Shown: piece after piece, positions 30,637 through 37,100 of the stretch | How positions within the stretch are numbered: the first letter of the stretch is position 1 | Layout of the letters: the number at the start of each line of letters is the position of its first letter | IMG/VR virus record: IMGVR_UViG_3300009790_000015 | Span: 1 to 49,456 of that record | DNA length: 49,456 bases | Direction: 5' to 3' (one strand) | Source: a virus | Made by a program: the position numbers and the translations under genes | Notes under the pieces: model-generated | Databases searched by the model: none | Told to the model about the DNA's origin: nothing | What the model saw: the letters and a program-made list of their open reading frames with translations, nothing else

Positions 30637-31101
30637 ATGGAACAAAATCCAACGGAAAATCAAATTCCTAAAATAGAAAATATAGTAGAAGATCAATCGC
30701 CTACAGTAGGCAAAATAGCTAAAGCCTTAGCTAATGCACAGAAAGACATAATGGGAGCCAAGAAAGGCTCAGTAAATCCATTCTTTAAGAGTGGTTATGC
30801 AGATCTGTATGCAGTAATCGAAAGTTGTAGAGAAATATTGTCTAAGAATGAAATAGCATTTGTTCAAGGCAATAGATTCAAAAATGGTGTGTTTTTAGTA
30901 GTTACTAAATTGATACATTCATCTGGAGAATGGCTTTCAAGTGAAATAGCTTTACCAATGCCTAAGAATGCAAACGCACAAGCTATAGGTTCATTAAATA
31001 CCTATGGAAGAAGATATGGTTTAGCAGCAATGGCTGGTGTAGCACAGAAAGACGATGATGCTAATGAAGCATCTGGGATGTCACAAACAGTAAGTAAATA
31101 G
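30637..31101 (+). CDS. erf: ERF-family single-strand annealing protein
   Basis: 154 residues. The core PTVGKIAKALANAQKDIMGAKKGSVNPFFKSGYADL, with a later SKNEIAFVQG and the LNTYGRRYGLAAMAGVA segment, is the ERF superfamily signature: A-x-A-x2-[EQ], N-x-F, YADL, Y-x-x-RY-x-L. ERF proteins bind ssDNA and anneal strands, giving phages their own recombination and genome circularisation. It is shorter than P22 Erf and seems to hold only the core domain. The good ribosome site CGGAGG and the terminator upstream suggest a new transcription unit here. Confidence 0.88.
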   Translation: MEQNPTENQIPKIENIVEDQSPTVGKIAKALANAQKDIMGAKKGSVNPFFKSGYADLYAVIESCREILSKNEIAFVQGNRFKNGVFLVVTKLIHSSGEWLSSEIALPMPKNANAQAIGSLNTYGRRYGLAAMAGVAQKDDDANEASGMSQTVSK

Positions 31102-31109
31102 GAGATAAT

Positions 31110-31706
31110 ATGGAATGGGTAACAAATAGTTCTGGAGGTGGTGGAAAAGGTAAAACAAACATATTTGTAGACAAAGCTAAGATAGCAAAAGTCGAAATCA
31201 AATATGGTGTTCAAGAAGAATGGCAAACATATTGCGATGATATATCAATTCATTTGACACTTGACATCGGAAAAGATTTCCAACCTACCATGTATATAGG
31301 TGGAAATTATAAGAAAGATGATGTTAGTGGAGAAATAGTTGGTTGGTCAACAGCATTTAAGATTAAACTATTCTTTGACGCACTTGGTATGCCAATTAAA
31401 TTAGATAAAGGAATGAGTCCTAAATCAAGTAGATTACCAGCTGATGCTGAACAAATACTTATTGGGAAAGACTTTCTTAGACTAACATATGTTTCAACCA
31501 AAACTAAAAGAGATGGTGGAGCATTATGGAAAGATTGGCAAGAAACTCGTTCAGCTGCATATGATCAAAGTAAATTCAAGCAAGAATTCAAAGAAGCTGT
31601 AAGCAAAGGATATATTAAAGACTTTGCAAAAGCTACTGAAGAAGATAGTTCAGATACATCTGGACCATGGGATTCTTCAAATGAATTTGCTGGGTTGCCA
31701 ACTTAA
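31110..31706 (+). CDS. Probable ssDNA-binding or ERF-partner protein (198 aa)
   Basis: 198 residues with a Gly-rich N-terminus (SSGGGGKGKTN), a beta-rich body (KIAKVEIKYGVQEEW; DISIHLTLDIGKDFQPTMYI; DFLRLTYVSTKTKRDGG) and a flexible acidic tail (EEDSSDTSGPWDSSNEF). This layout, an OB-like body and an acidic tail, and the place right after ERF (8-nt gap) fit a phage single-strand binding protein. The DDDIPF-type tip of bacterial SSB is absent. Identification is inference. Confidence 0.55.
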   Translation: MEWVTNSSGGGGKGKTNIFVDKAKIAKVEIKYGVQEEWQTYCDDISIHLTLDIGKDFQPTMYIGGNYKKDDVSGEIVGWSTAFKIKLFFDALGMPIKLDKGMSPKSSRLPADAEQILIGKDFLRLTYVSTKTKRDGGALWKDWQETRSAAYDQSKFKQEFKEAVSKGYIKDFAKATEEDSSDTSGPWDSSNEFAGLPT

Positions 31707-31966
31707 TGAAAACCAAGGAAATGGTTCTTCGGTATACTAAGTATAGATTAGCCCAGGGTATAGATACTATATCATCAATTGATATAGAAGATAACTTACC
31801 TAAGTATGGTAAAGCTTTGTGGAACGAGACAAGGTTACCATCGGCTTATTCTAGAGAATGGCGAAGAATAAGAGAGAATAGAGAATATCTAACAGCTGGT
31901 ATAAAAGATGTTAAAGAGATTAAATCTGCTGGAGCATCTTACAAAATATGGCAACTGATAGTGTGA
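31706..31966 (+). CDS. Small basic protein of the replication operon (86 aa)
   Basis: 86 residues, MKTKEMVLRYTKYRLAQGI start, rich in Arg and Tyr (SREWRRIRENREYL), ending with a Lys-rich ASYKIWQLIV. It overlaps the previous stop by TAATG and the primase-helicase start by 19 nt. The helix-turn-like order suggests a small DNA-binding or helicase-loading factor, which is inference. Confidence 0.6.
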   Translation: MKTKEMVLRYTKYRLAQGIDTISSIDIEDNLPKYGKALWNETRLPSAYSREWRRIRENREYLTAGIKDVKEIKSAGASYKIWQLIV

Positions 31967-33723
31967 AATATATCGAATTAGCAATAGGTTCTGTATCAAA
32001 CAGAGCCTATGCTATTCGACCAGAACATATAGCAAAATACATAAAACCTAATCAAGAACTATATCGAAGTCTATTTATATTAGATAAAAGTGCATTTGAA
32101 CACTTTAGAGACAAGGGATCTATCAAGTCTTACAAAGGTACATATGCATTAAATACTATTATATTTGATATAGATAGAGGTAAGAAAACTGGTGAAGATA
32201 CTAAGCAAAGAGCATTATCATTTTATGAAACATTGCTTGAACAAGGCTTAGAAGATGATCAAATACATATATGGTTTAGTGGTAGAGGTTTTCACATAGA
32301 GATACCTAACCTTTATGGTTTTGTACCAAGTGAAAACTTACCTTATCAAGTAAAGATGACGATAGATAGTCACTTTGGTAAACTTGTTGATAATATATAT
32401 GATAAAGGTAGATTAATTCGTGTTGGCTACACAATAAATATGAAAAGTGAGCTATACAAATTACCATTATCATGGCAGATGTTAAACGATATGACATACT
32501 TAGAAATATGTGAATATTGTCAAACACAAAAACAAGACTATAACCATAGCCCATTTGATGAAGAACAAGTAACATTATGGGAAGATAAGGTTCTTGATGT
32601 TAAGGAGTTTAAAGAAGAAACTAATGCTGATGTATCTAACACTAATCTAAATGCACATGTAACTTGCATACAGAAGATGTGGAAATCAGAAAAAGAAGGT
32701 GAAAGACATATAACACTACTTAGAATGGCTAATGGTTGGCGTAGAATGGGCATTCAAAAAGAAGGTGCTATAAAGATGTCTGAATATAATATACCTTCAT
32801 TAGATCATAATGAAATTCTTAAAATTATAGATGATGTATATGCATGGGAACACAATGGATATAGTTGTAGTGATACAATTATGGAAAAGTATTGTGATCC
32901 AATATGTAAGTTCTATAAGAGAAAGAACTATGGTCTAGAAGTCTTAAATGTAAAAGAGTTATCTAATAAGTTAAGAGATTTTGTATCTATGGATATGGAT
33001 ACTAATTGCTTTAATTTAAAAGATTATTACCCAATGAATACTAACTACAGGTTTCTTCCTGGAGAATTAGCTATATTGTTAGGTGATACTAAATTAGGTA
33101 AAACTGCATGGCTTCAAAGCTTAATGGTTAAACTATCACATATGAATGTATTATATCTTTCATTGGAGGTTGGTGATTGGCTAATATTCAGAAGATTTCT
33201 TCAAGCAGGTAATGGTATTACCAAAGAAGAAGTTAATGATGTTTATAGAGATTATGACGAAGATAAAGTCAAGAAAATTAATGATAAAGTAAAACACATT
33301 AAAGTAATGACTACAAGTCCAGACATAGACTCTATGAAACAAATTATAGCTGATAATCAACCACAAGTTGTATGTATAGATACTATAGATGCAATAGAAG
33401 TTAGATATAATAATGATCCATTTACAAAGATGGAGAAAATTGTTAATAGTTTAAAACAAATAGCAACTCAAATGGATGTTATATTCTTTGGTATATCACA
33501 TATATCGAAAGGTGCTTCAAGAGATATGCTTACTGTTCATAGTGCTAAAGGTAATTCAGCAATTGAGCAAAAAGCAGATAAGATCATTGGAATACAAGGA
33601 GATAGACAAATGAATGATACTAGAGTTATTAGGTCGTTAGCATCTAGAGATGAAACTGATTTTGAAATGGCATTTAAGTTTGATTATAAAACATTTCAAT
33701 TCAAACCATTGGAGATAAAATGA
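31948..33723 (+). CDS. Fused AEP-type primase and RecA-fold replicative helicase
   Basis: 591 residues. The N-terminal part has archaeo-eukaryotic primase features: TIIFDIDRG with D74-x-D76, WFSGRGFHIEI with SGRGFH at 111-116, and RLIRVGYTINMK near 155-165. A Cys cluster follows (GYSCSDTIMEKYCDPICKFY), likely zinc or Fe-S. The C-terminal part is a DnaB/RecA-like helicase: Walker A LLGDTKLGKTAW near 378-389, Walker B VVCIDTIDAI near 474, and ISHISKGASRDM plus HSAKGNSAIEQKADKIIGI. It should prime and unwind the fork in one polypeptide. With no phage DNA polymerase in sight, it probably recruits the host polymerase. Confidence 0.9.
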   Translation: MATDSVKYIELAIGSVSNRAYAIRPEHIAKYIKPNQELYRSLFILDKSAFEHFRDKGSIKSYKGTYALNTIIFDIDRGKKTGEDTKQRALSFYETLLEQGLEDDQIHIWFSGRGFHIEIPNLYGFVPSENLPYQVKMTIDSHFGKLVDNIYDKGRLIRVGYTINMKSELYKLPLSWQMLNDMTYLEICEYCQTQKQDYNHSPFDEEQVTLWEDKVLDVKEFKEETNADVSNTNLNAHVTCIQKMWKSEKEGERHITLLRMANGWRRMGIQKEGAIKMSEYNIPSLDHNEILKIIDDVYAWEHNGYSCSDTIMEKYCDPICKFYKRKNYGLEVLNVKELSNKLRDFVSMDMDTNCFNLKDYYPMNTNYRFLPGELAILLGDTKLGKTAWLQSLMVKLSHMNVLYLSLEVGDWLIFRRFLQAGNGITKEEVNDVYRDYDEDKVKKINDKVKHIKVMTTSPDIDSMKQIIADNQPQVVCIDTIDAIEVRYNNDPFTKMEKIVNSLKQIATQMDVIFFGISHISKGASRDMLTVHSAKGNSAIEQKADKIIGIQGDRQMNDTRVIRSLASRDETDFEMAFKFDYKTFQFKPLEIK

Positions 33724-33908
33724 TTCAATACAAAAAAGTAGAAGATATTGAGAAGAATCAAATGGCTTGGTCTTTAATAATTCTCTGGTTATTTTCAGTC
33801 ACTTTGTCTTATAATATAATGAAAGGTGACCATATAACTTTTGGTATTAGCCTAGGTCCATTAGAGACTTCATTATGTTTATCTATATGGAGAAAGTTAC
33901 TACCATGA
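33720..33908 (+). CDS. Small membrane protein (62 aa)
   Basis: 62 residues with a hydrophobic segment at about 15-33 (MAWSLIILWLFSVTLSYNI), starting MIQYKKVEDIEKNQ and ending in a basic SIWRKLLP. It overlaps the helicase stop and the nuclease start by 4 nt each (ATGA). A single-span inner-membrane protein is likely. It could anchor the replication complex, act in lysis timing, or be a remnant. Not recognised. Confidence 0.55.
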   Translation: MIQYKKVEDIEKNQMAWSLIILWLFSVTLSYNIMKGDHITFGISLGPLETSLCLSIWRKLLP

Positions 33909-34249
33909 AAGCTAGATCAGCTAAGAATAAAGGCAAAAGGTTACAGAATATATTAAGAGATAAATTGATTAGCTTATATCCATCTTTAAAGGATGATATA
34001 GGCTCTCAAATAATGGGTATGCAGGGTGAGGACATTGTCCTTACCCCACATGCAAGAACACTAATACCTTACTCTTTTGAGTGTAAGAATGTAGAAAAAC
34101 TAAATGTTTGGAAATCATTCGAACAATGTAAAACTAATGCTGGGGATTTAACACCAGTGCTAGTTATTAAAAAGAATAGACAAACACCAAAAGTAGTAAT
34201 GGAATTAGATGAATGGTTAGAAATTATTAGGATCTTAGGAGAAAGATGA
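33905..34249 (+). CDS. PD-(D/E)XK endonuclease, resolvase-like
   Basis: 114 residues from ATG 33905, chosen over 33875 because GGAGAAAG ends 8 nt before it. The sequence has the PD-(D/E)XK nuclease core: basic helix RSAKNKGKRLQNILRDKL, GEDIVL with D43, SFECKN with E59-x-K61, and a following QCK helix, ending in a WLEIIRILG helix. The small size matches Hjc-like or VRR-type phage nucleases that cut branched DNA. It probably resolves recombination intermediates made with ERF before packaging. Overlaps the next gene by ATGA. Confidence 0.75.
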   Translation: MKARSAKNKGKRLQNILRDKLISLYPSLKDDIGSQIMGMQGEDIVLTPHARTLIPYSFECKNVEKLNVWKSFEQCKTNAGDLTPVLVIKKNRQTPKVVMELDEWLEIIRILGER

Positions 34250-34533
34250 AAAGAAGAGACTCAATTAATTACTTAAAAAGACTTTATGTGTTATTAGACA
34301 GATTAATGGGAAGTTCATTGTTAGGTATTAAATATACCAAATCATTAAAAAGAGGTATTAATTCTTTACAAAAGAATAAACTATCTGTAGATAATGGAAC
34401 TTTTAAAGTTAATGTGAATAAAAAGAAAAACAGGATTACTGTAGATATATCACATAAAAATGGAGAATTAATAGAGTCGCATACTTACGATCAAGATAGC
34501 CTAATAGGTGAAGATATAATAGGTGAATCATAA
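34246..34533 (+). CDS. Hypothetical basic protein (95 aa)
   Basis: 95 residues; a Lys/Arg-rich helical front (MKRRDSINYLKRLYVLLDRL; KYTKSLKRGINSLQK) and a beta-strand back half (TFKVNVNKKKNRITVDISHK) with an acidic end. ATGA overlap with the nuclease gene suggests coupling. Nucleic-acid binding is plausible by charge. Family not recognised. Confidence 0.55.
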   Translation: MKRRDSINYLKRLYVLLDRLMGSSLLGIKYTKSLKRGINSLQKNKLSVDNGTFKVNVNKKKNRITVDISHKNGELIESHTYDQDSLIGEDIIGES

Positions 34534-34589
34534 GGGGCTTTGCAATTACCTCCATTCCTAACTCCACACTATCACAAGTGAGGCTCCTT
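34532..34589 (+). other. Short hairpin RNA element in an intergenic gap
   Basis: AAGGGGC at 34532-34538 pairs with GCTCCTT at 34583-34589 (one G-U), with CACT 34567-34570 and AGTG 34577-34580 inside and a CCTCC at 34549-34553. It fills the gap before a 37-codon gene. It could control translation of that gene or act as a weak terminator; no long T-run follows. Confidence 0.5.
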
Positions 34590-34606
34590 ATGAAAATGGA
34601 GAATAT

Positions 34607-34720
34607 ATGAAACCAATATCACATGAACTAAATAGCGTTTGGATCACTGCTGATGGGAAGAAATTCCTAAGTGAGAAAAAAGCTAAAATACACCAAAGAA
34701 AACTAAGAAGTGTTAAATAA
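34607..34720 (+). CDS. Basic microprotein (37 aa)
   Basis: 37 residues from ATG 34607 with ATGGAGAATAT upstream: MKPISHELNSVWITADGKK at the start and a Lys/Arg-rich helix (SEKKAKIHQRKLRSVK). Follows the hairpin element and overlaps the next gene by 11 nt. Similar W-x-T-x-D-G-x-x-F-x-x-x-x-A segments occur in many short phage proteins. Role unknown. Confidence 0.5.
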   Translation: MKPISHELNSVWITADGKKFLSEKKAKIHQRKLRSVK

Positions 34721-34916
34721 TTGTTTTAATTGTGCCTATCTCAAATCAAGGGATAGGTGCAATTGGTGGAAAGTATACAAAAAATTACCCTCAAAAAAAA
34801 TCCCTAACACTATAATTAAAAAAGGTTGTAAGTTTTTTAGAGACAAAAATGATAAATTTCACTCTTTGATTGTTTTTTTAATCGAGGAATATAATGGAGA
34901 ATTGATTGAAAGATGA
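34710..34916 (+). CDS. Small Cys-containing protein (68 aa)
   Basis: 68 residues from GTG 34710, no ATG available nearby. CFNCAYLKSRDRCNWWK and a later KKGCKFFRD give C-x2-C-x8-C and one more Cys, suitable for a zinc site; phage proteins with a C-x2-C-x(6-8)-C...GC-x-x-F pattern are common. Ends in a helix with a hydrophobic stretch (HSLIVFLIEEYNG). Function unknown. Confidence 0.5.
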   Translation: MLNNCFNCAYLKSRDRCNWWKVYKKLPSKKIPNTIIKKGCKFFRDKNDKFHSLIVFLIEEYNGELIER

Positions 34917-35058
34917 ATACTACGCTGAAGAATATAGAAATTTATCCAGGAGAGAAAGATATAAAAAGGCTGCTTTATTAGCGTCAGATAATGGTAGATG
35001 TTGGTGGATTTATTTGTATGTTATGTCTTTTTATAGATATACCTGGAAAAAAGATTAG
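34906..35058 (+). CDS. Last early-arm gene, Tyr/Arg-rich small protein (50 aa)
   Basis: The frame opens with a TTG at 34906 behind GGAGAA and encodes about 50 residues, including DEYYAEEYRNLSRRERYK and a Trp-rich WWIYLYVMSFYRYTWKKD end that is partly hydrophobic. The ATG at 34913 gives only 22 codons in another frame, so I prefer the TTG. Its stop (35056-35058) overlaps the stop of the opposing minus-strand gene (35055-35057). Moderate certainty only. Confidence 0.4.
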   Translation: MKDEYYAEEYRNLSRRERYKKAALLASDNGRCWWIYLYVMSFYRYTWKKD

Positions 35059-35171
35059 TCCCAGTCATCTTCTCCCATATCAATAGTCATATCAATATCA
35101 AAAATAACTATTTTCCATAACCATATAATTAAAACAACTAGTATTGCTATTATAGAAAGGAATATTTTCAA
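35055..35171 (-). CDS. Single-span membrane peptide, last late-arm gene (38 aa)
   Basis: From TTG 35171, which overlaps the previous stop (TTGA), 38 residues: hydrophobic KIFLSIIAILVVLIIWLW, then a strongly acidic tail (DIDMTIDMGEDDWD). This is the shape of a one-helix inner-membrane peptide. It closes the minus-strand arm and its stop overlaps the stop of the plus-strand gene. Role in lysis, as pinholin partner or spanin-like peptide, is a guess. Confidence 0.45.
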   Translation of the reverse strand: MKIFLSIIAILVVLIIWLWKIVIFDIDMTIDMGEDDWD

Positions 35172-35341
35172 TTTCTTATTTTTGCATATAAGGTCATAAT
35201 ACCAACTACTATACCTATTGAAAGTGATACAAATGTTAATATGGGGTTTAAAACCTTTAAAAAGCCTATTAACGTTGAAAAAAAGCTAGTACCCATACCT
35301 ATCTCAGGGTAAGCGGATAAAACTCTTAATGTGTCCCTCAT
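35168..35341 (-). CDS. Holin-like membrane protein (57 aa)
   Basis: 57 residues from ATG 35341, overlapping the MscS-like gene by ATGA. It starts MRDTLRVLSAYPEIGMG, then two closely spaced hydrophobic segments (SFFSTLIGFLKVL and ILTFVSLSIGIVVGIMTLY) and a short basic end (AKIRN). Two short spans and a charged end resemble class II holins, so this could be a second holin in addition to the one next to the endolysin. Confidence 0.55.
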   Translation of the reverse strand: MRDTLRVLSAYPEIGMGTSFFSTLIGFLKVLNPILTFVSLSIGIVVGIMTLYAKIRN

Positions 35342-35703
35342 TCTATTTCCTCGCAGTCATCCCATTTTTTCAAGTCTAGCATTGGTAAAGGCTTTTCTAT
35401 CATATGGTCTTTTAGTTTATCGTTTTGAATTGCTACTTTATTGCCACCTTTTATATATGGTTTACCATCATTACACCCAACCTCATATACAAATAAAATT
35501 GTTTTCCAAAAACCTACTCTTACTACTCTAGCTGGTCTATCATCAAAAATTATAACATCATCAGTATTTAAATCATCACCAGCAAAAACTTTAATAGCCT
35601 CTATAAGAGACTCAATGGTATTACGTCCTATTAGGAATAAGAAGCCTATTGCTGCCATCCAGCCATATTGACCAATAAGATTCTCTATAACTTCTTGTTC
35701 CAT
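35338..35703 (-). CDS. Miniature MscS-like membrane protein (121 aa)
   Basis: 121 residues: a short N-terminus, one transmembrane or pore-like helix at about 13-40 (GWMAAIGFLFLIGRNTIES and on), then TDDVIIFDDRPARVVRVGFW and, after a short insertion, GGNKVAIQNDKLKD. The second part follows the MscS beta-domain pattern (D-x-V-x-I-x-x-x-x-G/A-x-V-x-x-I/V-x-x-x-x-T-x-x, then V-x-I-P/Q-N-x-x-L). Bacterial MscS is about 280 residues, so the N-terminal spans and the C-terminal alpha-beta cage are missing. It may assemble a small channel or regulate a host channel, possibly for lysis or ejection. The assignment is by pattern. Confidence 0.6.
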   Translation of the reverse strand: MEQEVIENLIGQYGWMAAIGFLFLIGRNTIESLIEAIKVFAGDDLNTDDVIIFDDRPARVVRVGFWKTILFVYEVGCNDGKPYIKGGNKVAIQNDKLKDHMIEKPLPMLDLKKWDDCEEIE

Positions 35704-35713
35704 TTATCCCCAT

Positions 35714-36271
35714 TTATTTTATAGTTGAATTATGAAGCTTTTCTAAATCTCCTTTAGTCACATTCATAGGAGTTTTGTTTTCATTTAAAAATTGCATGTA
35801 TTCAGATTCATTCATATCATTAACATTTTTTACCATACTCTTAGCTTCTCTATGCACATTTGGATCTTCAGTTAATCCAGATGCTGCATGAGTCATTAAG
35901 TAACGAGCAAGTTCTTCATCAGACATATCCATACCTTGATATATACCTGCATCTCTTAATGCTACCATTTTTTCTTGTATTGTATTTGCTTTAACAAATG
36001 TTTGAAATCCTTCATTAGACATTAAGTCTTGAACTCTAGGTTCCCATTGCAATTCATCTTTTTTCATTCCAATAGGACTTTTGTTTTCAATAAGTTTATT
36101 CCAGACATTCATATGATCTTTAGCAATAACTTGAGCATTTTTAGTTGCTTCATCTATTTGCTCTACACCAAAGCCGAATCTATCTCTTCTTTTTTTAAAC
36201 ATATGATCTGGATCATCCATTACTTTCTCTGCATCTCCTGTTAGTCCATGATAATTTTCATCTCTAGCCAT
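35714..36271 (-). CDS. DRFGFG-motif protein, virion-associated candidate (185 aa)
   Basis: 185 residues, mainly helical. Near the start is KKRRDRFGFGVEQID, the same motif as in the two preceding genes. Two segments repeat internally: ENKSPIGMKKDELQ and ENKTPMNVTKGDLEKL. It starts at TAATG on the previous stop. Position after the giant ejection-type protein suggests a late virion or assembly role. Family not recognised. Confidence 0.6.
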   Translation of the reverse strand: MARDENYHGLTGDAEKVMDDPDHMFKKRRDRFGFGVEQIDEATKNAQVIAKDHMNVWNKLIENKSPIGMKKDELQWEPRVQDLMSNEGFQTFVKANTIQEKMVALRDAGIYQGMDMSDEELARYLMTHAASGLTEDPNVHREAKSMVKNVNDMNESEYMQFLNENKTPMNVTKGDLEKLHNSTIK

Positions 36272-36636
36272 TATTTACCTTCCTTGCTAGATTGACCTAG
36301 CATTTCATTTGTTATACCAAAATCTCTAAGACTCATATCTTTAGGAAAGCCTTCTTTTTCTAGGGCAGCTTCTGTTATTTTTTTTAATAATTCATCTCTT
36401 TTCCCACTCCAAGAATGTCCAGGAACATACCAAGGTTTTTCATCTTGATGATACCCTTGAAATATTGAAACCAAAGCTTGCCTAATATATGGAATATCTT
36501 TATCCATATCCCAAGGTGTTTTTCTCCATTGTTGAAGATCAATTGGATCATTGACTTCATATTCACCTCTTTTAAATTTACTTAAATAATCATTTTGATT
36601 ATCTTTAGTACCATATCCGAATCTATCTTTAGCCAT
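36271..36636 (-). CDS. DRFGYG-motif protein (121 aa)
   Basis: 121 residues from ATG 36636, which overlaps the previous stop as TAATG; a longer frame to 36672 would overlap the previous gene by 37 nt and is rejected. It opens MAKDRFGYGTKDNQND, then a Trp/Tyr-rich middle (LQQWRKTPWDMDKDIPY; KPWYVPGHSWSG) and a helical end. The DRFGYG near the N-terminus is shared with both neighbours. Probably one of a set of co-assembled late proteins. Confidence 0.6.
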   Translation of the reverse strand: MAKDRFGYGTKDNQNDYLSKFKRGEYEVNDPIDLQQWRKTPWDMDKDIPYIRQALVSIFQGYHQDEKPWYVPGHSWSGKRDELLKKITEAALEKEGFPKDMSLRDFGITNEMLGQSSKEGK

Positions 36637-37100
36637 TATTTTGGTCTCCTTGCATCTGATATACGCATCCATGCTTCAGATCTCCATAAAGCATCATCTG
36701 TATCACCTGCGTATTGTTTCAACATTTCTTCTTTTTGTGTAACTGATGCTTGCATAAACATAGCTAATTCATTTGTTCCAAAATCTTTATTGTAAGGTTG
36801 TATAAATTTACTAAAAATTTCAGCATGATCTCTTTGTGATTGACCATCAAACATTCCTACTGTATCTGCATTTTTACTAGGTATCCCATATCCAAACCTA
36901 TCTTTTTCAATTTGAAGAGGGACATTTCCTTCAAGACCAGGAAATGGAATTTGCTCTCCTCGCAATAATCTTTTATATCTAGCATCTCTAGGATAAGAAG
37001 TAAAAGTCTCTCCTTCACCTTCATTTCCAAGATACATTGCACCTCCTCCTATTCCTAAACCTCCTATTACGCCTTTTAAAATATCTTTTTTAATTCCCAT
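36636..37100 (-). CDS. DRFGYG-motif protein with Gly-rich N-terminal helix (154 aa)
   Basis: 154 residues. MGIKKDILKGVIGGLGIGGGAMY is a Gly-rich hydrophobic segment that could insert in a membrane; residues about 66-72 read KDRFGYG; the remainder is helical (FSKFIQPYNKDFGTNELAMF). It overlaps the giant gene's end by 11 nt. A membrane-active start plus a shared motif suggests an ejected or particle-bound protein. Family not recognised. Confidence 0.6.
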   Translation of the reverse strand: MGIKKDILKGVIGGLGIGGGAMYLGNEGEGETFTSYPRDARYKRLLRGEQIPFPGLEGNVPLQIEKDRFGYGIPSKNADTVGMFDGQSQRDHAEIFSKFIQPYNKDFGTNELAMFMQASVTQKEEMLKQYAGDTDDALWRSEAWMRISDARRPK

